From Eubacterium sp. (GTDB lineage Bacteria; Bacillota; Clostridia; Lachnospirales; Lachnospiraceae), in NCBI GenBank assembly GCA_022796875.1, contig JAAWJJ010000038.1, positions 1-36,760 of the forward strand: a DNA stretch of 36,760 nucleotides, given 5' to 3'. The translations under genes were made by a program, and so were the position numbers. The notes under the pieces are model-generated. The model had not been told where the DNA came from, made no database searches, and saw nothing but the letters and a program-made list of their open reading frames with translations. Below are positions 16,011-26,500 of this stretch, piece by piece. Every line of letters begins with the position of its first letter. Positions within the stretch are counted from its first letter, which is position 1.

Positions 16011-16046
16011 ATTATATCAAATCGTTTATTGGAAGTAAACGATTTG
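16011..16046. promoter_or_regulatory. hairpin with TTGGAAG loop, overlapping zinc-ribbon gene 1 promoter
   Basis: Perfect 11-bp stem CAAATCGTTTA / TAAACGATTTG with a 7-nt loop TTGGAAG (16018-16046). On the minus strand a promoter TTTACT-17-TATAAT (-10 at 16011-16016, -35 at 16034-16039) drives the zinc-ribbon gene, its -35 lying in the loop end and one arm. The second unit has the same loop with four stem pairs changed on both sides (16923-16951). Confidence 0.7.
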
Positions 16047-16143
16047 TTACCGATCATAAATGCCTGCTTTTGCCTGACAGACTACACAAAATTTTTTCGT
16101 TTGTCTGTTTCGGAAAATGGTTTTTCTAATTACCCTGATCTAC

Positions 16144-16234
16144 GTTTCTTACCGCTCACGCAAACGCACTTGATTCGCCATCCCGGCTCAAACAGGGACT
16201 TTTCGGGACATCCCTGTCCCGAAATTGCTGCATA
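16144..16234 (-). repeat. dispersed palindromic repeat, copy 2 (inverted relative to copy 1)
   Basis: On the minus strand it reads TATGCAGCAATTTCGGGACA, then GGGA, then TGTCCCGAAAAGTCC: the same element as 47-128 with one compensated stem pair. It fills part of the 16068-16326 gap between the two zinc-ribbon units; nothing else is recognised in that gap. Confidence 0.6.
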
Positions 16235-16352
16235 ATCACAGGGTATTAACAAAAACCAATTTTCCTACTCAAGAACAACCGTAAAAAGACTTTGTGCAGT
16301 CTGTCAGTTCAACGTTACATAATTATTTCTCTTTTCTTCTGTAAAAAAGCAA

Positions 16353-16400
16353 TAAAAATCAGCCGGAAGAATTGTTTCCTGCTCATTCCTCTGACTGATT
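16353..16400 (-). terminator. terminator of antisense zinc-ribbon gene 2
   Basis: Same AATCAG / CTGATT structure with TTTTATT as at 15453-15500, displaced by 900 bp. Confidence 0.65.
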
Positions 16401-16434
16401 ATTTCGACTATTCGTTGAACTTTCGGACTGTTTT

Positions 16435-16893
16435 TTAAAAATCCGCTCCGCACCCGTTACAATGAAACTGCTTCCCTACTTTTGAGCTTCCAAGGCCAAA
16501 AAAACCCGTGGATACCATTCGGCCTGTTGTTGAAAGCTTCCGAACATTCACAGAATGACAATATGGGCAAGTAACCTGATTACCTACGGAACTACTTTTC
16601 CCATCTCCAACTTGCGCACGGAACTGCGACATCTTTGTTTCATACTCAATGATATCATCCTGTTTCAGCTTTAGCATTGCCGCAATAAAATCTAAATTCT
16701 TTGAAACCTTTGTTATTGTGCGATATTCAGAATGTGGAAAATCTATTTCCTCTAATGGTGTATTGTGTATTCTACAAATCCCTGTGTAATTATAATACTC
16801 ATACACCAACCCACATGGTTGATTCTCCTCTTTACACTTTGCACAATACCAGGCATTTTCAGTAGGTTTTAATGTTTTTGCTTCTCTTTTCAT
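16435..16893 (-). CDS. double zinc-ribbon protein, copy 2 (antisense to the tape measure)
   Basis: 152 residues. Start at the ATG 8-9 nt after AAAGGAGGG; an ATG eight codons upstream has no ribosome site and precedes that site. Same domain order as copy 1: an N-terminal cluster WYCAKCKEENQ and CRIHNTP, a central helix almost identical to copy 1 (FIAAMLKLKQDDIIEYETKM), and a C-terminal ribbon with CPYCHSVNV and FHCNGCGADF. The linker before the ribbon differs. The gene lies immediately before the tape-measure 3' exon, opposite strand. Confidence 0.8.
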   Translation of the reverse strand: MKREAKTLKPTENAWYCAKCKEENQPCGLVYEYYNYTGICRIHNTPLEEIDFPHSEYRTITKVSKNLDFIAAMLKLKQDDIIEYETKMSQFRAQVGDGKSSSVGNQVTCPYCHSVNVRKLSTTGRMVSTGFFGLGSSKVGKQFHCNGCGADF

Positions 16894-16915
16894 ATTGGAA
16901 TCCCTCCTTTTTTTC

Positions 16916-16951
16916 ATTGTACTATATTATTTATTGGAAGTAAATAATATA
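16916..16951. promoter_or_regulatory. hairpin with TTGGAAG loop, overlapping zinc-ribbon gene 2 promoter
   Basis: Perfect 11-bp stem TATATTATTTA / TAAATAATATA round the same TTGGAAG loop (16923-16951). On the minus strand TTTACT (16939-16944), 17 bp, TACAAT (16916-16921) is the promoter. Spacing and the conserved TTTA-loop-TAAA core match copy 1. The stem ends 15 bp before the tape-measure 3' half frame begins. Confidence 0.7.
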
Positions 16952-16965
16952 TGAACAGATCATAA

Positions 16966-19900
16966 ATGCTTGCAACCTATGATCAGGATAATGGATTTCG
17001 AGGGCCAATAAAAAGAATGCATCCAATCACTCAAAATGTAAAAGATGGATTCAAACAGGTTTTTGAAAGAAACAATAACAGTGGAAACTTAAATGATTGG
17101 TCTGGGGATTTTAGAGCATTAGCCGAATCCTGCGAAATTACCGACCGTTCTTTCCAGACTTTTCTCGAAAGAACCAGAGAATCTGAAACAGTTTATAATT
17201 CTGCGGAAGATATGCTCATCGGTTATCGTACCTATCTGGAGGAAACAGGCCAGGCCGCGTCCACGGCAGCACTTAAGACAAAAGTGTTGTCTTCCGCCAT
17301 GAGCGCCCTCTCTTCCCTCGGCTGGACCGCTATCATTTCTGTAGCGACAGCTTTAATCGGTAAGGGAATTGAGAAACTCTCCGACATGGCAAATGAAACG
17401 GAGATCGTCACGGAAAAGGGACGGGATTTTGCCAGTTCCGTTGCTTCCGCAACCAGTGATTACGCTTCAAACTCTTCCACCCTTTCCGGCCTGAATGCAG
17501 AATATCAGAAATTATCCCAGGGCGTTTCCGACTTAGGCGAAAACGTTTCCCTGTCTGCAGATGAGTATTCCAGGTATCTGGATATCGTCAACCAGATATC
17601 GGGCATTATGCCGAACCTGGGCACTTACTTTGACGCACAGGGCAATAAGATCGGTTTCGTAAAAGGACAGCTTGCCGACCTGAATGAAGAATACGAGAAA
17701 CATATTCAACAGCAGGCTCAAAAATTCCTGACAGACGGCAACGAAAACGGAAATACATTTCAGGATACTTTAACCAGCTTTGAAAAAACCAAAGAAGGAT
17801 CCAAAGGCTTTATGGAATCTTTCAAAATTTCTTTCAAACAGCAATTCGGCAATTACAGTATGGAAGATATTCCTGCCGCATCTATGTTAGAAGCTTTGGA
17901 GGGACTGCAAAACGCACCCGCTGAAGAAGTTGCAAATTATTTAAACGATATTGAAATTGCACCCAATGGCCAGATTGTCCGCGACGCCGACACAGACCTG
18001 AAGCTTGCGATAGGAAGCCTGTTGGAATATTCACCCAATGAAATACAGGCAATGGAAACTGACAGTGAGGAATACCAATCTGTCCAGCAAAGTATTGCCT
18101 CTTACATACAACAGTTAAAAGCCGACACAAATACGAAAATGAACGATGTGAAAACCGGCTTGATACAAACTGCTTATGCGGATGACGATTTCTGGGCGCT
18201 GGACAGTGAACAGGCTCAAAACAGCGTTACGACTCTGTTGTCTTCTTTTTCCTATGATAGCTGGTCGCAATTGGGCATGGACACGGAGCATGAAGTTACA
18301 ATGTTTGTTTCCGGTATCATTGACGCGATTGGCAGTAATAAAGGCGGACTGGCAGACGCCTGGAACGGTTTATTTGCCCTGGACACCTCCACGCTCAATT
18401 CTTCTGAATACATAGAGCAGGCAGACGCTTTTATGACAACCATTGCAGATGTCCTCGGGTTGGACGAGGAGGGAAAAAAGAGTTTTGCCCAAAACCTTGG
18501 CATTTCACTGGACAATTCCGAAATAATTTCTAACGTTAAAGGAAAAATTTCAACTGAAGTGGATGCCGAATCCTTAAGTATGGATGATCTGGAAACACTA
18601 TCCTCTGCTGACAAAGAAACGATCGAAAAATATGCCGTACAGGAAAAAGATAAACTGAATCGCCGCACAAAAAAAAGCAGAAGCGGCAAAGCAGCAAAAG
18701 TTGACGAAACGGAAGTATACCAGAATGTAGCGGAACGGCTTCGGAGCGGTATCACGGACGTTCTTGATTTTGATGATGCCTGGTCTTCCATCGGAGAAAA
18801 TTCCGACTTGAAAGGATTCAAAGATTCCGTTACGGAACTTGCAGACGCCGGACATTTGACGGCAGAATCATTTCAGGAACTGGACGGTTCCGATGAATTT
18901 CTGAAAATGATCGGCCTGACTGCTGAGGAAGCCGCCGACCGCGTCAACCAGTTATCAGACAGCACTTCTCAGCTGCAGTCATTGTCAAATGGTATTTCTT
19001 CGATGACAGACGCATTATCGCAGAAAAAGGAAAACGGATTCGTAGATGTCGATAGCCTGGCCGGTTTTGACGCGGAAATCAAAGGACTTTCTTCCTGGAA
19101 AGAGTTTGAAACTTTATTAGGAAGTTCCACTTCTTCTATTGAAGACTGTCAAAACGCCGCAAATCAACTGGCAGCAGAGTGGATGAACAGCAATAATTTC
19201 CTGGCCAATCTGAACGATACGAATAAAGAGTATTACATTACCCAGCTGCAAAACATGGGAATTACAAATGCCGCCGCGGTCGTAGAGGCCTCTCTCGCCG
19301 CGAAAAAAGTACAGTCCAGGCTTGCTGCCATTGATCTAAATACCGCAACTCAAGCGGAAAAACAGGCGTTACTGGACGAAATAAACGCTGCATATGGAGC
19401 CAACTACCAGCTATCCGACCTGTACAAATTGAAAATGGGCATAATGAACACCCCGATCAATTCAATAGATGATATCGATCAGCTGATTGCCCTTGCTGTC
19501 CAAGCAAACGCAAGTGCAAACGAACTCTACAAACTACAGAGGATAAAAACATTTATGGACGGCGGCCAGGTAAGCGATAATCTGAACGAAAACCAAAGAC
19601 AGGAGCAGATTGCCGCCCGGCAGTACAAAAGTGCAAAGGAAAAGGAAAATACGACTCCAGAAAATCCCACCGCTCCAAATCTTTCTGATTTAGATCCTGG
19701 CAAATATAAGGCTCCCGCCGTCGGCGGCGGCCCCACCTCCCCGTCCACTCCCGCCGCTCCCGAACCGGCGCCGGTCGAAGAAGCCGCCGTTTCCCCGTTT
19801 GAACAACTGAAAAAGTGGCTTTCCACATTTTTTGACTGGATTGAGGTAAGGCTGGAACGGCAGACGGATAAGATCAGCAAATACACGGAGAACGCAGACC

Positions 19901-22900
19901 GTGCTGCGGAAAACCGCCAGTACAATACTGCCAGAAGAAATTACCGGAAAGCGATTTCCTCTACTTCCACCCAGATCGGATATCAGAACGAAGCCAAAAA
20001 CCTGTACGCCAATAAAGCCAATCAGGTGCTGGCGCAGGCCGTCGGGACGGGAGTTATTGACGGCAACCTGGCGGAAAGCATTAAAAAGGGCGTAGCGGGC
20101 GGAACAATGAATATTAACGAATACTCGGAGGAAGTAAAGGAAGTAATCAGTTCCTATCAGACCTGGACGGATAAATCCAAAAAAGCGGCCGATTCGATCG
20201 CGGAGCTCCATCAGAATATCCGCAAATATATTCAGGATCTGAAAGATCTGACCGATGCGCAGCGCGACGCTTCCATTGAGAAAGCAAAAACGTATGCCGG
20301 TATTGTCACAAGCGGCAATTCTGTTTCCACAACATCCAAAAATCAGGGAATCGACGCGGAAAATAAGGCTCTGAACGCCCAGAATAAAGCCTATGGCAAA
20401 GCGACCGCCTCCTGGAAAAACGAAACGAACTTCAAACGGAAAGGGTCGGCTGCAAAAAAGGCCTACAATGCCGCTTCCCCCACAGGCGTAAAAGACAAAG
20501 CTTATCGAAAAGCTTTAAAAAACGCCCAAAAAGCGATCAAATCCAGAAAAGCGATTTCCGCCGCCGATTTAAAAACCATCCGGATGCACGACAGGAAAAA
20601 ATACGAAACCTTATCCGCCTATAACTTCGCTCTGTCACAATACAAACTGGCCAAAGAAGAACAGAGCGTAAATTACGCGGAAACGATTTCCCAAATATAT
20701 GACAACATCTCCGACAAATCAAACAACCGGCGGGACAACTATCTGGACAAAATCGACCTGCGTCAGAAAGAAGCGGAAAACGCTGTTGGCGCAAAGGAAA
20801 AGAACAGTCTGATTACCAAAGCTACCAATCAGTATTCTTCCATTATTACGGAAGATAAGAAGACGATAAACAAATTTTCCGACAAAATAACCTCTGCCGC
20901 CAAAACAATCAGGAGTAAAAATGTAAAAGGCAAAACAGATAAAGCCAGAAACCTGATTAAAACAATCCAAAAGCTTGTAAAAAACAGAAAACCGATCACC
21001 AAACATTTGGACGACGTCGCCAAACAGGTAAAAGCCGGCAATATTTCGGAATCTTTCTATGAAGCCTGCGTCAGATATGACAAGGCGCTGGATAAAAAGA
21101 AAGAAGCAGAGGATCAGTTAAAGATCGACGAACTGACCCAAAAGCAGGAACGGGAAAACGCAGCCCTCGAAAAAATGTCCAATATTTCTGCCGAAGCGGA
21201 AAACAAACGCTCGGAAAACAACCAGAAACGCACCAGCCTGGATAACCACCGCTCTCTTCTCGAAGCAAAAGGATACGGTGCGGGCGAAAGCTACTACTCT
21301 TCCGCTATCGCTGCAGAAAGAGCAAATTCAAAGAGCCAGGAAGAGGAACTGGACGCTCTGGAAAAATCGCTGGTTCAAAGCATCGCCGACGGTTCTATAG
21401 CGATAGGCAGCGATGCCTGGTACGAAGCTCAGGAACAGATCAATAACGTCCGAAACTCCGTGAAAGAAACCACAGTTTCCATTGCGGAACTGGAATCCGA
21501 AATGCAGCAGCTAAAATGGGACCGGTTTGAAGCTCTGGCCGACCGTATCCGGAACGTCACCGCAGAATCCGATTTTATCATAAACGAACTGTCGCGCGGC
21601 AATCTGACTTCGGAAGAAAGCGGAAGCCTCACGGACAAAGGAAAAGCGGCCGCCGCCCTGCATGCGTCAAACTACCAGACTTATCTTTCGCTGGCGGAAA
21701 AGTACAAACACGAACTCGCAAATATCAATAAACAGATTGCCAACGATCCGTACAACGAAACGCTGTTAGAACAAAAACAGGCTCTGACAGAAAGTTATCA
21801 GGACGCCGTTTCTTCCGCACAGGAAGAAAAAGAAGCCGTCATTTCTCTTTACACGGAAGGATATGAAGCATTACAGGACAAAATTTCCGAATTGATAGAC
21901 GATTATGAAGACCTGCTTGACTCGGAAAAAGACGCGTACGATTATCAGCAGCGAATTGCCGATTCCGTCAAAAACATTTCTTCCATAAAGAAACAGATCG
22001 CTGCCCTGCAGGGGGACGCTTCCGAAGAAACAAAGGCGAAACTGCAGGAACTGCGCGTTTCTTTAGAAGAGGCGGAACGCGACCTGCAGGAAACGCAGTA
22101 CGACCAGATGATTTCCGATACCAAAGATATGCTCTCCGATTTCCAGGAGGACTTAAGCGACAGTATCGAAGACATCATATCGTCCCTGTCCGATAATTTC
22201 GGCAGGCTCATTACGGATTTAAACAATAACAGCGGCACGGTCGTACAGACAATCAAAGAAGAAATGAGTGCCATCGGATATACTTCCAGCGACGAATTTA
22301 AAAACCTGCTGTCCGGCATCGCCAACACTTCCAGCATCGCAGACGCCAGCACCAAAGTCGTTATCGCAATCACTGCTTTCCAGATGGAAATGGAACACTA
22401 CTTTGATAAACTTGCCGAAGCACAGCAAAAAGAAGAAGAAGAAAAAGCGGAAAAGAAAAAACAGGAGGAAGCAGATGCCGATGCCAAAGCCAAAAAAGCG
22501 GAACAAGACAAAAAAGCCCAGGAGGACGGCAAAAACAAACTGAGCAAAGATAAAACTGCCGCCGCCAACAGCTATAAGAAAGCCGCTTCCGAAGTCACTG
22601 ACGCCAGAAAAGATTACCAGAGAGCGCAAAATGCGGTCAAAACGCTCAAATCTTCCGCCGAATACAAAAGCAATCCGAAAAAATATGCTTCCAAACTGAA
22701 AAAGCTGCAGGACCAGGAAACAAAAGCCAAAAAGAAACTGGACGCCGCGAAAACGAAAGAAGCAAAAACCAAAAAAGCGAAAGCCGTTATGGAATATCTG
22801 GATAAACATCTTTCAGTCACGTCTTCCGCCCGTTCCGGCTTAAGCGACCTGAATAAAGTATTTTATGACAGATACGGGCAGCGGATACTGAGTACGAGCG

Positions 22901-23427
22901 AAGTAAAGAATCTGGCCAAAGAAATCGGCGTAAAGTTTGACAACGAAAAGAAAAGCGGCAAACTTTACCGAAAGCTAAAAGATCTGGGAATCAACGGTTT
23001 CCAGTCCGGCTCCCGCAGCATCGCGAAAAAACAGGTAGCCGTGCTGGGCGAAAACGGCGCGGAACTGCATTACAGCAAAAGCGAAGGCACGCTGCAGTTA
23101 GTCGGCGCAGGCGACAAAGTTTACACAAAAGAAATGTCTGAAAACCTTTGGCAAATGTCGCGGCAATCCCCTGACTTCCTGTCTAAAATCGCAAACGCCT
23201 ATACTCCGCTCTCTTCCGCGAAACACCCTGCAAACAATACCGTAACAATATCATTCGGCGATCTGACCCTGCCAAATGTCACGGACAGCCGTGAATTTGC
23301 AGACAGCGTGGAAGAAAGCATCCGCAACGCTATGTGCCGCAACGGCAAAACGCTGCAATGCGTAACCGAAGCCGTATCCAGCAATATGCTCGGAAACGGC
23401 TCTGGAAGCGCCAGATTATACCGTTAA
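16966..23427 (+). CDS. phage tail tape measure protein, C-terminal part (3' exon)
   Basis: A 2153-codon frame. The ATG at 16966 follows a stop directly and has no ribosome site, so it is likely expressed by splicing to the 5' exon; the true exon start is probably within the first ~20 codons. Order: a soluble N-terminal region (DRSFQTFLERTRESE), a hydrophobic segment (about 115-135, SSLGWTAIISVATALIGKGI), long helical regions, a Pro/Ala linker near 915-945, extended Lys/Glu/Ala coiled coils (about 970-1960, including a poly-Glu/Lys stretch near 22430), and the C-terminal GENGAELHY and DKVYTKEMSENL blocks typical of tape measures. With the 5' exon the product is about 2570 residues; at ~0.15 nm per residue that predicts a tail near 385 nm. 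Confidence 0.85.
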   Translation: MLATYDQDNGFRGPIKRMHPITQNVKDGFKQVFERNNNSGNLNDWSGDFRALAESCEITDRSFQTFLERTRESETVYNSAEDMLIGYRTYLEETGQAASTAALKTKVLSSAMSALSSLGWTAIISVATALIGKGIEKLSDMANETEIVTEKGRDFASSVASATSDYASNSSTLSGLNAEYQKLSQGVSDLGENVSLSADEYSRYLDIVNQISGIMPNLGTYFDAQGNKIGFVKGQLADLNEEYEKHIQQQAQKFLTDGNENGNTFQDTLTSFEKTKEGSKGFMESFKISFKQQFGNYSMEDIPAASMLEALEGLQNAPAEEVANYLNDIEIAPNGQIVRDADTDLKLAIGSLLEYSPNEIQAMETDSEEYQSVQQSIASYIQQLKADTNTKMNDVKTGLIQTAYADDDFWALDSEQAQNSVTTLLSSFSYDSWSQLGMDTEHEVTMFVSGIIDAIGSNKGGLADAWNGLFALDTSTLNSSEYIEQADAFMTTIADVLGLDEEGKKSFAQNLGISLDNSEIISNVKGKISTEVDAESLSMDDLETLSSADKETIEKYAVQEKDKLNRRTKKSRSGKAAKVDETEVYQNVAERLRSGITDVLDFDDAWSSIGENSDLKGFKDSVTELADAGHLTAESFQELDGSDEFLKMIGLTAEEAADRVNQLSDSTSQLQSLSNGISSMTDALSQKKENGFVDVDSLAGFDAEIKGLSSWKEFETLLGSSTSSIEDCQNAANQLAAEWMNSNNFLANLNDTNKEYYITQLQNMGITNAAAVVEASLAAKKVQSRLAAIDLNTATQAEKQALLDEINAAYGANYQLSDLYKLKMGIMNTPINSIDDIDQLIALAVQANASANELYKLQRIKTFMDGGQVSDNLNENQRQEQIAARQYKSAKEKENTTPENPTAPNLSDLDPGKYKAPAVGGGPTSPSTPAAPEPAPVEEAAVSPFEQLKKWLSTFFDWIEVRLERQTDKISKYTENADRAAENRQYNTARRNYRKAISSTSTQIGYQNEAKNLYANKANQVLAQAVGTGVIDGNLAESIKKGVAGGTMNINEYSEEVKEVISSYQTWTDKSKKAADSIAELHQNIRKYIQDLKDLTDAQRDASIEKAKTYAGIVTSGNSVSTTSKNQGIDAENKALNAQNKAYGKATASWKNETNFKRKGSAAKKAYNAASPTGVKDKAYRKALKNAQKAIKSRKAISAADLKTIRMHDRKKYETLSAYNFALSQYKLAKEEQSVNYAETISQIYDNISDKSNNRRDNYLDKIDLRQKEAENAVGAKEKNSLITKATNQYSSIITEDKKTINKFSDKITSAAKTIRSKNVKGKTDKARNLIKTIQKLVKNRKPITKHLDDVAKQVKAGNISESFYEACVRYDKALDKKKEAEDQLKIDELTQKQERENAALEKMSNISAEAENKRSENNQKRTSLDNHRSLLEAKGYGAGESYYSSAIAAERANSKSQEEELDALEKSLVQSIADGSIAIGSDAWYEAQEQINNVRNSVKETTVSIAELESEMQQLKWDRFEALADRIRNVTAESDFIINELSRGNLTSEESGSLTDKGKAAAALHASNYQTYLSLAEKYKHELANINKQIANDPYNETLLEQKQALTESYQDAVSSAQEEKEAVISLYTEGYEALQDKISELIDDYEDLLDSEKDAYDYQQRIADSVKNISSIKKQIAALQGDASEETKAKLQELRVSLEEAERDLQETQYDQMISDTKDMLSDFQEDLSDSIEDIISSLSDNFGRLITDLNNNSGTVVQTIKEEMSAIGYTSSDEFKNLLSGIANTSSIADASTKVVIAITAFQMEMEHYFDKLAEAQQKEEEEKAEKKKQEEADADAKAKKAEQDKKAQEDGKNKLSKDKTAAANSYKKAASEVTDARKDYQRAQNAVKTLKSSAEYKSNPKKYASKLKKLQDQETKAKKKLDAAKTKEAKTKKAKAVMEYLDKHLSVTSSARSGLSDLNKVFYDRYGQRILSTSEVKNLAKEIGVKFDNEKKSGKLYRKLKDLGINGFQSGSRSIAKKQVAVLGENGAELHYSKSEGTLQLVGAGDKVYTKEMSENLWQMSRQSPDFLSKIANAYTPLSSAKHPANNTVTISFGDLTLPNVTDSREFADSVEESIRNAMCRNGKTLQCVTEAVSSNMLGNGSGSARLYR

Positions 23428-23433
23428 CCTAAA

Positions 23434-23464
23434 AACAGGCCGGCCCAGACCCGGCCTGTTTTTT
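23434..23464 (+). terminator. strong terminator after the tape measure
   Basis: AACAGGCCGG / CCGGCCTGTT stem, 7-nt loop, then TTTT. It separates the tape measure from the tail spike gene, unusual inside a tail operon. Confidence 0.9.
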
Positions 23465-23544
23465 CACAGCAGCAAACTAATACAACGAAAATACGGTAGA
23501 AAAGATATGTCATCAATTTTCTATCACGAATCAGGAAAGAAAGG

Positions 23545-26500
23545 ATGAAACAAGTGGCCAAATTATTATTTAACAAACAAAACAGGATAGAAACACCCAC
23601 TCTTATTTTGGAAAATAAGAATTTTGAAAAAATCGGCGTTATCACAAACGCTTCCGATTTATCCTGCCGCATAGACTTTAACGGCGCGGATGAATTTTCG
23701 TTTACGGTGCAGAAAGAATCGGACGGCCAAACATGTCCTCTCTGGGACGAAATTACGGATTTTAAAGTGCTGTATATTCCGGAGTTAAAAGAACGATTTG
23801 AAATCACGGTTTCTCTGGCCCAGGAGATCATGCCATACAAAACGGTGACTGCCACGGGTTTATGCGAAGCGGAACTGTCGCAGCTTACGGTCCGCAGCCT
23901 GGAAGTAAATACGGAATCCGATATTTCCATGCCGGACTACGCCCCTACTGTTTTTTATAACGAAAAGGATCCGGAACATTCCCTTTTACACCGGGTTTTA
24001 AACGACAAAGCGCCCCATTACAAAATCGTGCATGTGGACGATTCTTTAGCCCATATGCAGCGTACTTTCAGTTTTTCCGGTTCTGATATTTACAGCATTT
24101 TAACAGGAGAAATCGCGGAAGAATTTGACTGCGTATTTTTCTTTGATTCCCTCGAAAGAAGCATCCACGCCTACGACCTGTTAAATTCCTGCCAGAATCC
24201 AAACTGCGATTATCTGAAAACAAACCATGCCCGCTATCCGTACCGCGGCGATTTCGATACATGCCCGTACTGCAGCGAATCAAAATATGTCCGGAAAGGT
24301 TACGGAAAAGACACTTCCGTTTTTATCAGCAATGAAAACCTGGCTTCCCAGATCGCTTTGGAAACAAACGCCGATTCCGTCAAAAACTGTTTTTACGTGG
24401 AGGGCGGGGACGAAGCCATCAATGCCGCGCTCGCTATGATAAACCCGAACGGCACTTCATATATTTACAGTTTTTATGAAAACACCTTAAAAGATATGCC
24501 CGAAGAACTGGTTGCCAAAATGAAACGCTATGATGAGGAATACCAGGACTACAATACCTCACATTCCTTTGAAATAGAGGATAAAACTGCGCTTGACGAC
24601 TATAACGGTCTGATCAGCCGCATTAATACTTTATTCCAGTACCAGGAATTTGACGAAGATGGAAACAAAAACAGAGACTGGTTTGAGCCTCTTCCTAAAA
24701 ACGGCGTTTTAACCAGTTATCCGTCCGTCATCCGGGCGATTTACAATGCGATTGATTTATACGGTTTCGTAAAAGACGCCATGCTGCCAACGGTCGATAT
24801 TGACGGTATGGGTATCGACGACTCTGTCACAGCCATAGAAAACGGTTTTGCAAAAGGTTTTCCCTCAGACGACGGAAAGACTTATTTCCAAAATACCATC
24901 GCTGTCGCAGACACCCAAAACCTGTATTCCTCTTCTGCGGAACGGGCTGTGGAAAAAACCGCCAAACTGTTTTTCAGTACCGCATACTATTCTGTCAAAA
25001 CCGTGACCGAATCCTATCCCGACTCCCATACAAGCTGGACGGGCCATTTTATTTTAACAAGCAGAACCAAAAAAGATGTGGACGGAAACTTTGAAAAAAG
25101 ACAAAGCAAATCCATTACGCTAAATATCATAAGCAGCACAGAAAAAGGAGTCACTCCCGATCCTTATGCCCTCTATATACAGCTTGCGATCCGGCAGAAA
25201 ATTTCCGATTCTGATTCTTTAAAATCGAAACAGATCACCGGTTTTGACCTGACAGAAACGAATTTTAAAGAACAATTGCAATACTACTCCTGTTCCGAAC
25301 TGGAAAACCTGCTCAGCGAATTTCAGTCCTGCATCGACGTTGTGACAAATCTGCCGGACAATTCTTCCTTAGACAACCTGCATCAAAAGTACTATGATTT
25401 TTATTTTAACAGATACAAACGGATTGACGATGAACTCAGGAAACGAAAAGAAGACCTCGCCGTCATAGAAAAAATGTACGTGTGCAACTTTAATACGGAA
25501 GATACTGCGGCTTCTGAAAACTTTCCGGAATCTATCGGTTTGCCGGACGCTCAAAATTCCCCGTCTTCCACGGTTCGCGGTTACTTATATGATTTTCAGG
25601 ACTCAACTACTACCCGACTGAATTTCCGGAATTATATCGGAGAAGAAATGTATCATCTGTTTTGTTCCTACCGCAGGGAAGACAGCTATTCCAACAGCAA
25701 TTACATTTCAGACGGCCTGTCCAATGCGGAGATTATCCAACGGGCACAGGAACTTCTGGAAACGGCGAACAGGGAACTGTACACCGCCTCCCATCCCCAG
25801 TATTCCATTACGGCTTCCATGGACAACCTCCTTGAACTTCCGGAATTTGAACCGTTGAAAAACGATTTTGAAACCGGGAATTTCATCCGTATGGAAATCG
25901 ACGGAAACATATACCGGCTGCGGCTTTTGTCCTACAGTATTCACTTTGACGAACTGCAAAATATCGACGTGGAATTTTCCACGGTAAAAGCCACGGTGAA
26001 CGGAACGAACGATATCGAATCCGTTCTCTCTGCCGCTTCTTCCATGGCAGGTTCCTACGACAGCGTAAAAAAACAGATGGCCGCCGCGGACAAATCCGCC
26101 AAATACATCGACAACTGGATTCAATACGGCTTAAACGCCACCAACGTCACCTACACCAATTCCGATAGTCAGGAAGCCCTGATCGACAAACATGGCATTT
26201 TACTCAGGGAATATGATCCGATCAGCCAGAAATACAGTCGATACCAGGCCAAATTCCTGTCCAACGGAATGTATATCACTAACGATGACTGGAAAACGAT
26301 CCACACCGGTCTGGGGCGATTTACTTATTACGACCCGGAAAGCCAGGAAAACGTTGAAGAATACGGCCTGATCGCCAACACGATCGCTGGCAAACTCATT
26401 ATCGGGGAAAATTTAAAAATCTATAATGAAAACAGCAGCGTTATCATCGACAAGGACGGGATCACGCTGGACGGAGGCCATATCACCTGGAAAAATCCCA

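Larger units (their letters stand above)
15427..16973. repeat. tandem duplication carrying the antisense zinc-ribbon genes
   Basis: Two related units, 15427-16067 and 16327-16973. They share, in order, CTCTTTTCTTCTGT, a terminator, the zinc-ribbon gene, a promoter, an 11-7-11 hairpin and GATCATAAATGC followed by CTGC or TTGC. The left ends are offset by exactly 900 bp and the right ends by 906 bp. The units have diverged to roughly three-quarters identity, so the duplication is not recent. The right end of unit 2 abuts the coding frame of the tape-measure C-terminal half. Unit boundaries are approximate. Confidence 0.75.

Noticed and set aside
22219-22809. Phenylalanine-rich minus-strand ORF as a membrane protein gene
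   Set aside because: It is the reverse reading of the Lys/Glu-rich tape-measure coiled coil, with no ribosome site. The same applies to most other ORFs opposite the structural genes.
12875-23427. Split tape measure as a simple frameshift or assembly error
   Set aside because: The halves are 2.8 kb apart with an ordered RNA structure and intact antisense genes between them, and the second tape measure is broken at the same point by a different RNA.
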